Shown here: positions 46,475 through 54,978 of the stretch, in pieces
Position numbering within the stretch: position 1 is the first letter of the stretch
Layout: every line of letters begins with the position of its first letter
Origin: Nocardioides sp. T2.26MG-1
GTDB taxonomy: Bacteria > Actinomycetota > Actinomycetes > Propionibacteriales > Nocardioidaceae
Length of the DNA stretch: 64,000 nt
Direction: 5' to 3'
NCBI RefSeq assembly: GCF_950101795.1
Contig: NZ_CATNLZ010000010.1
Coordinates: 1 to 64,000 of the forward strand
Notes under the pieces: generated by a model
What the model was told of the DNA's origin: nothing
The model's database searches: none
Seen by the model: the letters and a program-made list of their open reading frames with translations, nothing else
Program-made: the position numbers and the translations under genes

Positions 46475-49047
46475 ACGGCCCGGCGGGCATCACCGGGCTG
46501 TCCGCCGCCGAGGCCGCCACGCGGCTCGTGGAGCAGGGTCCCAACCTGCCGCCGCGTGGCCGCCCCCGACGGCTCGTGGGCCGGGTCATGGACCAGCTCC
46601 GCGACCCGATGATCCTGCTGCTGATCGGGGCGTTCGTCGTCATCGTCGCCCTCGGCGACCTGGCGGACGCCTCGATCATCGCGGCCGTCGTCGTGCTCAA
46701 CACCACGATCGGCGTGGTGCAGGAGGTGCGGGCGGCGAACGCCCTGGCCGCGCTGGACCGGATGGCCGCTCCGTGGGCGAACGTGCTGCGCGACGGGCGG
46801 CTGACCCGGATCCCCGCGCCGGACGTGGTGATCGGCGACGTGGTGCGCCTGGAGGCCGGCGACATCGTACCCGCCGACGCCGAGCTCGTCGAGGCCGCGG
46901 GGCTGCAGGTCGACGAGTCCGCGATGACGGGCGAGTCGGTGCCGGTCATCCGCGGCCCGGGCGAGGACGTGCTCGCCGGCACGGTGCTGACCCGGGGGCG
47001 CGGCTTCGCCGTGGTCTCCCGGACCGGGGCCGACAGCGGCCTCGGCGGGATCGCCGCGCAGATCGCGGCCTCCGGGGTGCGGCCGACGCCGCTGCAGGTC
47101 CGGCTGGCCCGGCTCTCCCAGCAGCTCGTCGTGCTGACCGTGGCCGTGGCGCTGCTGGTGCTGGTGCTCGGCCTGCTGCGGGGCGAGCCCCTGGACGACA
47201 TGGTGATCCTGTCGGTGAGCCTCGCGGTCGCCGCGATCCCCGAGTCCCTGCCGGCGGTGGTCACGATCGCGCTCGCGCTCGGTGCCTACCGGATGGCGCG
47301 CCGCTCGGCGCTCGTGCGGCGGCTGCCCGCGGTCGAGACGCTGGGCTCGGTGACCGTGCTCGCCTCCGACAAGACCGGCACGCTGACCGAGGGCCGGATG
47401 GTGGTCCAGGAGCTGTGGTCGCCGAACGGGACCTGGCGGGTGACCGGGACCGGGTACGCCGTGGCCGGCGAGCTGGTGGCGCAGGACGGGGACGTCGTAC
47501 CCGCCGACCTCGACGACCTGGCCCGCGACCTGGTGCTGTGCAACGACGCGCACCTCGGCGAGCCCGCCGACGGCCGCCACGCAGCGGAGTGGTCGGTCGT
47601 GGGCGACCCGATGGAGGCGGCGCTGCTGGTCGCGGTCGCCAAGCACGACCCGGCCGCCCTGGAGTCGGCCGCAGCCTGGGAGCGGGTCGACGAGACGCCG
47701 TTCGACAGCGAGACCAAGCGGATGACCACGGTCCACCGGGCCACCTCCGCCGGCGGCGGCTGGCTCGTCGTGTGCAAGGGCGCGCCGGAGGCGGTGATCG
47801 GGCTGCTGGCCGACCGGCAGGCCGCGACCGCGGCGCAGGAGGCGGCGACCAGCCTCGCCGAGCGAGGCTTCCGGGTCCTGGCGGTGGCGGACCGCCGGGC
47901 GCCCGACCGTCCCGTCGACCTCGACCAGGGGCTGGTGCTGCGAGGCCTCGCCGCGCTCGCGGACCCGCCGCGCACCACCGCCGAGGAGGTCGTGCGGGCC
48001 TGCCGCGACGCCGGCATCCGGACCGTGATGATCACCGGGGACCACCCGGCGACCGCGCGCGCGATCGCCGACGAGCTGACGCTCACCCAGGAGGGGCCCG
48101 AGGTCGCGGAGGGTGCGGAGGTGGGCCGCGGCGAGCACGTCGACCGGGTCGAGCGGATCGGCGTCTACGCCCGGGTGCGGCCGGAGCACAAGGTCGACAT
48201 CGTGGACGCGTGGCAGAAGCGCGGTGCCGTGGTCGCGATGACCGGCGACGGCGTCAACGACGCCCCCGCGCTGCGGCGCGCCGACATCGGGATCGCCATG
48301 GGCGACCGCGGTACCGAGGTCGCGCGGCAGGCGGCCGACCTCGTGCTCGCCGACGACGACCTGCGCACGGTCGTCGTGGCGGTCGGGGAGGGCCGGCGCA
48401 TCTACAGCAACATCCGGCGGTTCCTGCGCTACGGGCTGGCCGGCGGGTTCGCCGAGGTGATGGTGCTCGTCGCGGGCCCGTTCGTCGGCATCCCGATCCC
48501 GCTCGGCCCCGGCCAGATCCTGTGGATCAACATGATCACCCACGGCCTCCCCGGGGTCGCGTTCGGCGGCGAGCCGCCGGACCCGGCCGACATGAAGCGC
48601 CCCTCACCCCCGCCCGAGCAGTCGGTGCTCGGCCAGGGCCTGCTCCGCCAGATCCTGGTCGCCGGATCGCTGATCGCGACGGTGGCGCTGATCGCCGGCC
48701 TGCTGGCCCCCGACAGCCAGCGCCAGACCTGGGTGTTCCTCACGCTCGGGCTGGCCCAGCTCGGGGTCGCCCTCGCGCTGCGGGCACCGCGCTCCGGGCT
48801 GCAGTGGCGCTCGCGGGGCCTCGAGGTCGCGGTGCTGATGGCGGCCGCGCTCCAGGTGCTCGCGGTCGCCTGGTCCCCGCTGCGGGACCTGCTTCGCACC
48901 GACACGGTGCCGACGGCCGACGCGCTGCTCGTGCTGGCGCTGAGCCTCGCACCCGGAGTGGTGCTGGCGCTGTGGCAGCGGTTCGGCGCGGCCCGGCTCG
49001 GCTCCCGTCAGGTCACTGCTCGGGAGGGTTCAACCACCGGCCGGTGA
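46471..49047 (+). CDS. P2-type cation-transporting ATPase, CtpF-like
   Basis: The protein has 858 residues with a GTG start. It has an N-terminal cation-ATPase domain (GLSAAEAATRLVEQGPNLPP), the actuator motif DESAMTGESVPV, membrane segment 4 with VAAIPESLPAVVTIALALG, the phosphorylation site LASDKTGTLTEG and the hinge MTGDGVNDAPALRRADIGIA. IPESLP fits Ca2+ or related P2 pumps. CtpF (Rv1997) is a DosR-regulon member in Mycobacterium tuberculosis. The 3' end overlaps the convergent gene by 35 bp. Confidence 0.93.
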   Translation: MNGPAGITGLSAAEAATRLVEQGPNLPPRGRPRRLVGRVMDQLRDPMILLLIGAFVVIVALGDLADASIIAAVVVLNTTIGVVQEVRAANALAALDRMAAPWANVLRDGRLTRIPAPDVVIGDVVRLEAGDIVPADAELVEAAGLQVDESAMTGESVPVIRGPGEDVLAGTVLTRGRGFAVVSRTGADSGLGGIAAQIAASGVRPTPLQVRLARLSQQLVVLTVAVALLVLVLGLLRGEPLDDMVILSVSLAVAAIPESLPAVVTIALALGAYRMARRSALVRRLPAVETLGSVTVLASDKTGTLTEGRMVVQELWSPNGTWRVTGTGYAVAGELVAQDGDVVPADLDDLARDLVLCNDAHLGEPADGRHAAEWSVVGDPMEAALLVAVAKHDPAALESAAAWERVDETPFDSETKRMTTVHRATSAGGGWLVVCKGAPEAVIGLLADRQAATAAQEAATSLAERGFRVLAVADRRAPDRPVDLDQGLVLRGLAALADPPRTTAEEVVRACRDAGIRTVMITGDHPATARAIADELTLTQEGPEVAEGAEVGRGEHVDRVERIGVYARVRPEHKVDIVDAWQKRGAVVAMTGDGVNDAPALRRADIGIAMGDRGTEVARQAADLVLADDDLRTVVVAVGEGRRIYSNIRRFLRYGLAGGFAEVMVLVAGPFVGIPIPLGPGQILWINMITHGLPGVAFGGEPPDPADMKRPSPPPEQSVLGQGLLRQILVAGSLIATVALIAGLLAPDSQRQTWVFLTLGLAQLGVALALRAPRSGLQWRSRGLEVAVLMAAALQVLAVAWSPLRDLLRTDTVPTADALLVLALSLAPGVVLALWQRFGAARLGSRQVTAREGSTTGR

Positions 49048-49420
49048 TCTCGTCGACGTCGATGACGACGGTCGCCGACCTCGGCCCGCGCACCCACGGC
49101 TCCGGACCGGTCGGCTCCTCGGGGTCGCCGTACCGCACCTCGGCGCGGCCGCGGGCGAGCACGCTCCAACCGGTGTGGGTGTCCTCGTCGATCCGGTCGA
49201 CCTGGAAGGCCACGCGCTCGGCGTCCGCCTTCTGGACCATCGCGGAGTACGCCGCGGTCCGGATCTTGATCGTGCGGCCGTCGACGGCGAAGTTCACCGG
49301 GATCACCTCCGGCCCGGTCGAGGTCGTCCACGCGATCCGGCCGACCGGCGTGGTGGTGAGCAGCTGCCAGCACTCGTCGGCCGGGAGGTCCACCAGCTGT
49401 CCACGGGCGGTCTTGTCCAT
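49013..49420 (-). CDS. PNPOx-like split-barrel protein, dormancy island copy 2
   Basis: The protein has 135 residues, MDKTARGQLVDLPADECWQL. ECWQLLTTTPVGRIAWTTSTGPEVIPVNFAV and HTGWSVLARGRAEV match the other two island copies (39099 and 53248), which share the ECW-LL start and a GWSV or AWSV strand. The cofactor is unknown. A weak DosR-like box lies 82 bp upstream, midway to the divergent USP gene. Confidence 0.85.
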   Translation of the reverse strand: MDKTARGQLVDLPADECWQLLTTTPVGRIAWTTSTGPEVIPVNFAVDGRTIKIRTAAYSAMVQKADAERVAFQVDRIDEDTHTGWSVLARGRAEVRYGDPEEPTGPEPWVRGPRSATVVIDVDEITGRWLNPPEQ

Positions 49421-49502
49421 GACTCCTCCTGCGGTCGGGGTGTAGTCCGAGTAAACCCGATCGGGCCAGCGCGGCCGTCAGGTACCACGGCCCTCCGCGC
49501 GG

Positions 49503-49516
49503 AGGACCTACGTCTC
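49503..49516. promoter_or_regulatory. weak DosR-like box AGGACCTACGTCTC
   Basis: GGACCTA and GTC agree with the consensus and three or four positions differ. It is placed exactly 82 bp from each of the divergent starts at 49420 and 49599. Confidence 0.35.
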
Positions 49517-49598
49517 TCCCGCTCGCCCGTGGCGCGGAGCATGGTGAAGGCAGAGGTTCCAGGACCGGGGCTCGGCCCCGTGGCGAAGGAGGTCAGTC

Positions 49599-50476
49599 AT
49601 GGGCGAGACCGGGATCGGCGTGCTCGTGGCCGTCGGGCCGGACGGCATCGGGGACGGCGCGCTGGAGGTGGCCGCCGCGGAGGCGGTCCGACACGACGTC
49701 GGTGTCGTGCTGCTGCACGTCGCGCACTCGCACGTCGGCCTCCCGACCCGCACCGAGCACGAGCAGGCCCTCGAGCGTGCGCACGCCGCGATCGGGCACC
49801 AGGTGCTCACCGACGCCGCGGACCGGCTGGGGGTGCTCTCGACGGACAGGTCCCGGTCACGACCGAGGCGGTTGCCGGCCCGGTGGCCCGCAGCATCGTC
49901 GAGCGCGGCAACGAGACCCGCCTGATCGTGCTCGAGGCCCGCGAGATCGGGCCGGTCGGCCGGCTCGTGACCCGCTCGGTGTCCACCAGCGTCGCGGCCC
50001 ACGCGCACGTGCCGGTGCTGGTCGTCCCGCGGTCCTGGACATCCGCGGTCGGTGCCGACCTGCCGGTCACGGTCGGGGTGGACGAGCCGCTCGACGTCAA
50101 GCACGAGGTGCCCTTCGCCCTCGAGATGGCGCGGGAGACGGGCCGCCCGCTCGTGGTGCTGCACGCCGCCTGGATCGCCGAGCCCTACCAGGGCGTCGCC
50201 TTCGTCGGCTACCCGCTCAAGCAGTGGCTCGACGACGCCTACCAGGAGCTCGACACCGCCCTGTCCGGGATGACCACCGAGGCCGATGCCGTGACCTGCG
50301 ACGTGCACTGGGCGCGCCCGGTCGACGCCCTGGTCCGGGCGACGCAGCGCTCATCGGTCCTCGTCCTCAGCCGGCGCCCGGCCACGCGCCCCCTGGCGCC
50401 GCACCTCGGCCCGGTCATCCGTGCGGTGCTCCACCACGCCGAGTGCCCGGTGATGGTGGTCGACCGGGAGCACTGA
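49599..50476 (+). pseudogene. universal stress protein gene with a frameshift near 49840
   Basis: The start MGETGIGVLVAVGPDGIGDG has a strong GGAGG site and the first half reads as USP domain 1 up to DRLGVL (about 49840). The rest (VPVTTEAVAGPVARSIVERG to PLAPHLGPVIRAVLHHAECP) continues in the frame one base earlier to the stop at 50476. One base appears to be missing near the GGGGGTGCTCTCGACGG stretch. A true mutation, a sequencing error or -1 slippage would all fit; protein homology on both sides shows it was one tandem USP. Confidence 0.8.
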
Positions 50477-50596
50477 CCGCTGGTGCGCTCGGGCTGGTGC
50501 CGGGTGGGCGGTGGGCTGGCAACCGAGTCCGGATCGGGAAGGGTTGCTGGGGCACCGCCGGCCCGGTGGTGCTGACCTGGAGGTCCCGATCGGCGG

Positions 50597-51622
50597 CTAC
50601 CCGGGCAGCGTCACCACCGCGGAGCCGCTGACGTCGCCGGTGGCGAGGTCGGAGAGGGCCCGGTCGACCTCGTCGAAGCCGTAGGTCCGCACGTGGGCGC
50701 GGACGCCGAGGCGGTCGGCGAGAGCGAGCAGCTCCTCGCCGTCCCGGCGGGTGTTGGAGGTGACCGTGCGCAGGTCGCGCTCGAGGAACAGGTGCCGCTG
50801 GTAGTCCAGGGTCGGTACGTCGCTCATGTGGATGCCGGCGAGCGCGAGGGTGCCGCCGCGGTCGAGGGCCTCGAGGGCGACCGGCACGAGCGGGCCGGCG
50901 GGCGCGAACACGATCGCGGAGTCGAGAGGCACAGGAGACCGGTCGGAGGCGTCGCCGACCCAGGCGGCGCCGAGCTCGCGGGCGAGCGCGCGGGCCGCCT
51001 CGCCGCGGGTCATCACGTAGAGCTCCGCGCCCTGGGCGAGGGCGATCTGGGCCGTGACGTGGGCGCTGGACCCGAAGCCGTAGAGGCCGAGCCGGCCTCC
51101 GGGCGGCAGGTTCGCCCGGTGCAGCGCGCGGTAGCCGATGATGCCGGCGCAGAGCAGGGGAGCGGCGTCGGCGGGGGACAGCCCGGCGGGCATCCGGTAC
51201 GCGTACGCCGCGGGGACGACCGCGAGCTCGGCGAAGCCGCCGTCGGCGTCCCAGCCGGTGTACGTCGAGGCGGGGCACAGGTTCTCGCGGCCCGAGCGGC
51301 ACCACCGGCAGGACCCGCAGGTGCCGCGCAGCCAGGCGATCCCGACCCGGTCGCCCACCGCGAACCGGGGCGCGGGGTCGTCGCCGACGACCTCGACCCG
51401 GCCCACGACCTGGTGGCCGGGCACCACCCCGGGCCGGCGCGGCACCAGGTCGCCCTCGGCGAGGTGGAGGTCGGTGCGGCAGACCCCGCAGGCCTCGACC
51501 CGCACCAGCACCTCGCCGGGGAGCGGCGTCGGTACGGCGCGCTCGACCTCGACGACCGGGCGGGTGGCGATCGGGCCGGTCCGCTCGACCGCCCAGGCGC
51601 GCATCGTGGTCCGCGTGGGCAC
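50597..51622 (-). CDS. zinc-dependent alcohol dehydrogenase-like protein
   Basis: The protein has 341 residues from GTG 51622 (or 335 from ATG 51604). Catalytic zinc motifs are [15 protein letters not shown] and [12 protein letters not shown]; the structural zinc Cys cluster is [17 protein letters not shown]. The cofactor site is [31 protein letters not shown] follows, as in AdhA-like enzymes. It may reduce aldehydes to regenerate NAD+ when respiration stops. A box is shared with the divergent nuclease gene. Confidence 0.9.
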   Translation of the reverse strand: MPTRTTMRAWAVERTGPIATRPVVEVERAVPTPLPGEVLVRVEACGVCRTDLHLAEGDLVPRRPGVVPGHQVVGRVEVVGDDPAPRFAVGDRVGIAWLRGTCGSCRWCRSGRENLCPASTYTGWDADGGFAELAVVPAAYAYRMPAGLSPADAAPLLCAGIIGYRALHRANLPPGGRLGLYGFGSSAHVTAQIALAQGAELYVMTRGEAARALARELGAAWVGDASDRSPVPLDSAIVFAPAGPLVPVALEALDRGGTLALAGIHMSDVPTLDYQRHLFLERDLRTVTSNTRRDGEELLALADRLGVRAHVRTYGFDEVDRALSDLATGDVSGSAVVTLPG

Positions 51623-51658
51623 GGGTCCACGCTGCCGCGTCGCGGGCCGTGAGGGAAG

Positions 51659-51672
51659 TGCCCTTGGGCCCT
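51659..51672. promoter_or_regulatory. DosR-like box GTGCCCTTGGGCCC
   Basis: The central CCTTGG and right-hand GCCC fit, with three changes from the reference. It lies 36 bp before the alcohol dehydrogenase GTG and 55 bp before the beta-CASP gene, consistent with control of both. Confidence 0.45.
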
Positions 51673-51727
51673 GCCGGTGGACGGCGGGTGACGGGAGACT
51701 GGGGCCACCACTGAGGAGGTGGCGCTG

Positions 51728-53110
51728 ATGAGCAGCCCCGTCCTGACGTTCCTGGGTGCGGCCGGCGCGGTGACCGGCAGCAAGTTCCTGGTCGACACCG
51801 ACACCTCGCGCACGTTGGTCGACGCGGGCCTCTACCAGGGCCTGGCCGACCTGCGACGGCGGAACTGGACGCCGTTCCCGGTGCCTGCCGCCGAGCTCGA
51901 CGCCGTCGTCGTGTCGCACGCGCACCTCGACCACTGCGGCATGCTGCCGCGGCTGGTCAAGGAGGGCTTCAGCGGCCCGGTCGTCTGCTCCCCGGACACC
52001 GCCGAGCTCGTCGAGATCGTGCTGCGCGACAGCGCCCACCTGCAGGAGGAGGACGCGCGGCAGGCCAACGCCGGCGGCTACTCCAAGCACCACCCCGCGC
52101 TCCCGCTCTACGACCTCGCGGACGTCGAGCGGACCCTGCCGCTGTTCGCGCCGACCGACTACGCGACCGCCGTCGACGTCGCCGCGGACGTCCGGGTCGT
52201 GCTCCGGCCAGCCGGCCACATCCTCGGCTCCTCGACGGTGCTGCTGGAGACCGCCGGTCGCCGCACGCTGTTCAGCGGCGACCTCGGCCGCGGCGTCCAC
52301 CCGATCCTGCGCGCCCCCGCCGACCCGCCCGCCGCGCACGCGGTCGTGGTGGAGTCGACGTACGGCGACCGCACCCACCCGGCCCCCGACCCCGAGATCC
52401 TGGCCGCGGCGGTGCGCCGCACGATCGGCCGCGGCGGGACCGTGCTGGTGCCGGCGTTCGCCGTCGACCGCACCGAGCTGGTGCTGCTCGAGCTGCACCG
52501 GCTGATGGAGGCGGGCGAGGTGCCGCGGGTGCCGATCTACCTGGACAGCCCGATGGCGCTGCGCGCGCTCGCGGTCTACCGCCGGGCCCTGGACTCCGGG
52601 TCCCTGCAGCTGCGACCCGACCTCGACGCGGTGCGGGCCGCGCTGGACGCGCTGCGGGTCACGGGCGTGCCGGACGCCGCCGGCTCGATGCGCCTCAACC
52701 GGCCCGGCGAGCCCTGCATCATCGTCTCGGCCTCGGGGATGGCCACCGGCGGGCGCGTGGTGCACCACCTCTCCCACCAGCTGCCCGACCCGCGCAACAG
52801 CGTGGTGCTGACCGGCTACCAGGCCGTCGGCACCCGCGGCCGGCAGCTGCTCGACGGCGCCCGCGAGGTCAAGATGCACGGGCGGTACGTGCCGGTGCGT
52901 GCCGAGATCGTCGACGTGCCGTTCTTCTCGGTGCACGCCGACGCCGGCGAGATCGTCGCCTGGCTCGGCCGGGCGCCGGAGCCGCCGGAGGTCGTGTACG
53001 TCGTGCACGGCGAGCCGGCCGGCTCGGAGGCGCTGGCCCGCCGGATCCGCGACGAGCTCGGGTGGCGGGCGGTGGTGCCGCGGCTGGACGAGCGGGTGCG
53101 GCTCGACTGA
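51728..53110 (+). CDS. metallo-beta-lactamase/beta-CASP nuclease (CPSF-like)
   Basis: The protein has 460 residues, [20 protein letters not shown], with GAGGAGG upstream. The zinc motif [16 protein letters not shown], then [30 protein letters not shown] and the beta-CASP block [18 protein letters not shown] are complete, and [17 protein letters not shown] ends the active site. The family cleaves RNA. In this island it could shape mRNA stability during dormancy (inference). Confidence 0.92.
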   Translation: MSSPVLTFLGAAGAVTGSKFLVDTDTSRTLVDAGLYQGLADLRRRNWTPFPVPAAELDAVVVSHAHLDHCGMLPRLVKEGFSGPVVCSPDTAELVEIVLRDSAHLQEEDARQANAGGYSKHHPALPLYDLADVERTLPLFAPTDYATAVDVAADVRVVLRPAGHILGSSTVLLETAGRRTLFSGDLGRGVHPILRAPADPPAAHAVVVESTYGDRTHPAPDPEILAAAVRRTIGRGGTVLVPAFAVDRTELVLLELHRLMEAGEVPRVPIYLDSPMALRALAVYRRALDSGSLQLRPDLDAVRAALDALRVTGVPDAAGSMRLNRPGEPCIIVSASGMATGGRVVHHLSHQLPDPRNSVVLTGYQAVGTRGRQLLDGAREVKMHGRYVPVRAEIVDVPFFSVHADAGEIVAWLGRAPEPPEVVYVVHGEPAGSEALARRIRDELGWRAVVPRLDERVRLD

Positions 53111-53247
53111 AACCAGGTGAGACTGGACGGGATCGGACGGGGCCGGGGACCGTCGGCCGGGTCGGCGGTGACCTTGTGCTCTGACCAACGGTGCGACCCA
53201 CCCGGTGTGCTTGACCCAGCAGGCGACGCGACAGATGGAGGCGGCAG

Positions 53248-53667
53248 ATGGCACAGCAACAGCTGAGCGAGGACCAGCCCACGGTGGAGCTCACCGTCGA
53301 GGAGTGCTGGGACCTGCTCTCGGAGGCGGAGGTCGGCCGCCTGGCATACCGGCTCGTCGACGAGATCCACCTGGTCCCGATCAACTACGCGGTCGACGGG
53401 CGCGCGATCCTGTTCCGCACCGCCGCCGGCAACAAGCTGCTGGCCGCCGAGCTGGAGTCGGAGGTCGCCTTCGAGATCGACTGGTTCGGTGAGGACACCG
53501 CCTGGTCGGTCCTGGTCCGCGGCCACCTGCGCCACCTCGACGAGGGCGAGCAGCACCGGCTCTCCGGCCTGGACGTCCACCCCTGGGTGCCGACGCTGAA
53601 GTACGACCACGTCGAGCTCAACCCCACGGCCGTCACCGGCCGCCGGTTCCTGCTGCGCAGGTCCTGA
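53248..53667 (+). CDS. PNPOx-like split-barrel protein, dormancy island copy 3
   Basis: The protein has 139 residues, [63 protein letters not shown] and [20 protein letters not shown] are close to copies 1 and 2. No convincing box was found in the 137-bp gap before it, although GGGGACCGTCGGCC near 53145 is a poor candidate; it may be read through from the nuclease gene. Confidence 0.85.
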   Translation: MAQQQLSEDQPTVELTVEECWDLLSEAEVGRLAYRLVDEIHLVPINYAVDGRAILFRTAAGNKLLAAELESEVAFEIDWFGEDTAWSVLVRGHLRHLDEGEQHRLSGLDVHPWVPTLKYDHVELNPTAVTGRRFLLRRS

Positions 53668-53677
53668 GCGCCGCCCG

Positions 53678-54691
53678 TCAGGTCTCCATCTCCGGGAGGT
53701 AGCTGCCGTACCGCGCGGCGCCGTTGAGCGCGGCCCGGTGGAGCAGCGCGGTCTGCGCCGCCTCCCGGTTGCCGTCCTCGCCGCCCCAGGCGCGCAGCAC
53801 CGGACCCTGCAGCGCCCGCCCGAACGAGAAGCTCAGCTGCCACGGCTGCGAGCCGTGCCGGTTGATCGCGTCGAGGCGGGCGGTGGCCTGCTCGTCGGTC
53901 TGGCCGCCGGAGAGGAACACGATGCCGGGCACGGCGACCGGCACCGACTCCCGCATCACGGTCACGGTCCGGGCCGCGACGGTCTCGTCGTCGGCCCGGT
54001 CGGGGCACTCGGTGCCCGGCAGCACCATGTTCGGCTTGAGCAGGGTGCCCTCGAGGTGCACCCGCTGCTCGGCGAGCTGGTCGTAGACCGCCCACAGCAC
54101 GGCGACCGTGACCTCCGCGCAGCGGTCGATCGTGTGCGGGCCGTCCATCAGGACCTCGGGCTCGACGATCGGCGTCAGCCCCGCCTCCTGGGCCAGCGCC
54201 GCGTAGCGGCCCAGCAGGTGGGCGTTGGTCTCGATGCAGGTGCGCGTCGGGCGTCCCTCGCCGACCTTGAGCACCGCACGCCACTTCGCGAACCGGGCGC
54301 CGAGCTCGACGTACTCGGCGAACCGGCGGCGCAGGCCGTCGAGGCCCTCGGTGACGACCTCGCTGGGGAAGCCGGCCAGGTCGGTGGTGCCCGCGTCCAC
54401 CTTGATGCCCGGGATCATGCCCGCGCCGGCGATCAGCTCGGGGAACGGCGTCCCGTCGGTCGTCCGCTGCCGCAGGGTCTCGTCGTAGAGGATGACGCCG
54501 CTGATGTGCTCGGCCAGGCCGGGCGTCGTCAGCAGCAGCTCGCGATAGGCGCGCCGGACGGGCTCGGTCGACTCGACGCCGATGCCGGCGAGCCGCTTGG
54601 CGATCGTGGGCGTGCTCTCGTCGGCCGCGAGGACGCCCTTGCCGGGGGCGACCAGCGCCTCCGCCGTGCTGACCGTGGTGCTCCGTGTCAT
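53678..54691 (-). CDS. class I fructose-bisphosphate aldolase
   Basis: The protein has 337 residues, MTRSTTVSTAEALVAPGKGV. VLAADESTPTIAKRLAGIGV, ILYDETLRQ, GIKVDAG, VEPEVLMDG and the Schiff-base lysine region LEGTLLKPNMVLPG, then VFLSGGQTDEQATARL, are those of the eukaryote-like class I enzyme. It splits or forms fructose-1,6-bisphosphate without metal, which suits stress conditions. A DosR-like box lies 105 bp upstream. Confidence 0.95.
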   Translation of the reverse strand: MTRSTTVSTAEALVAPGKGVLAADESTPTIAKRLAGIGVESTEPVRRAYRELLLTTPGLAEHISGVILYDETLRQRTTDGTPFPELIAGAGMIPGIKVDAGTTDLAGFPSEVVTEGLDGLRRRFAEYVELGARFAKWRAVLKVGEGRPTRTCIETNAHLLGRYAALAQEAGLTPIVEPEVLMDGPHTIDRCAEVTVAVLWAVYDQLAEQRVHLEGTLLKPNMVLPGTECPDRADDETVAARTVTVMRESVPVAVPGIVFLSGGQTDEQATARLDAINRHGSQPWQLSFSFGRALQGPVLRAWGGEDGNREAAQTALLHRAALNGAARYGSYLPEMET

Positions 54692-54796
54692 CGCCTACCG
54701 CCTCCTCGCCCGCACACCCCGGGCCGGCCGGAACGGGTGCGGGTCGGAAGCCGTCCCGGTCCCTCCCACCATGGCGCACCGGTGAGATCTGCGCCA

Positions 54797-54810
54797 CGGA
54801 CCAAGGTCTT
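54797..54810. promoter_or_regulatory. DosR-like box CGGACCAAGGTCTT
   Basis: GGACCAAGGTC is an almost perfect core; only the outer bases differ. It lies 105 bp before the aldolase gene on the minus strand. A second box at 54870 lies on the side of the divergent gene. Confidence 0.5.
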
Positions 54811-54869
54811 CGGCCCCCCGGGATCTTCCCCCGGGATCTTCCGGCCGGGGACGAGCATCCTCCGCCCGC

Positions 54870-54883
54870 GGGACCTTGGCCTC
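54870..54883. promoter_or_regulatory. DosR-like box GGGACCTTGGCCTC
   Basis: The left ten bases are identical to the reference site at 39625; two later bases differ. It lies 95 bp before the GNAT/acyl-CoA synthetase gene. Confidence 0.6.
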
Positions 54884-54978
54884 TGCGCCCGGACGCGCCG
54901 GTCGCGGAGGCTCGGAGGGACAGGTGCGACGAGCCGACAGGCATGACGAGCCGACAGGCATGACGACGGGGAGGTGCG

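Noticed and set aside
49599..50476. Programmed -1 frameshift in the USP gene
   Set aside because: No convincing slippery heptamer with a downstream structure is visible and USPs are not known to use frameshifting. Mutation or sequencing error is simpler.
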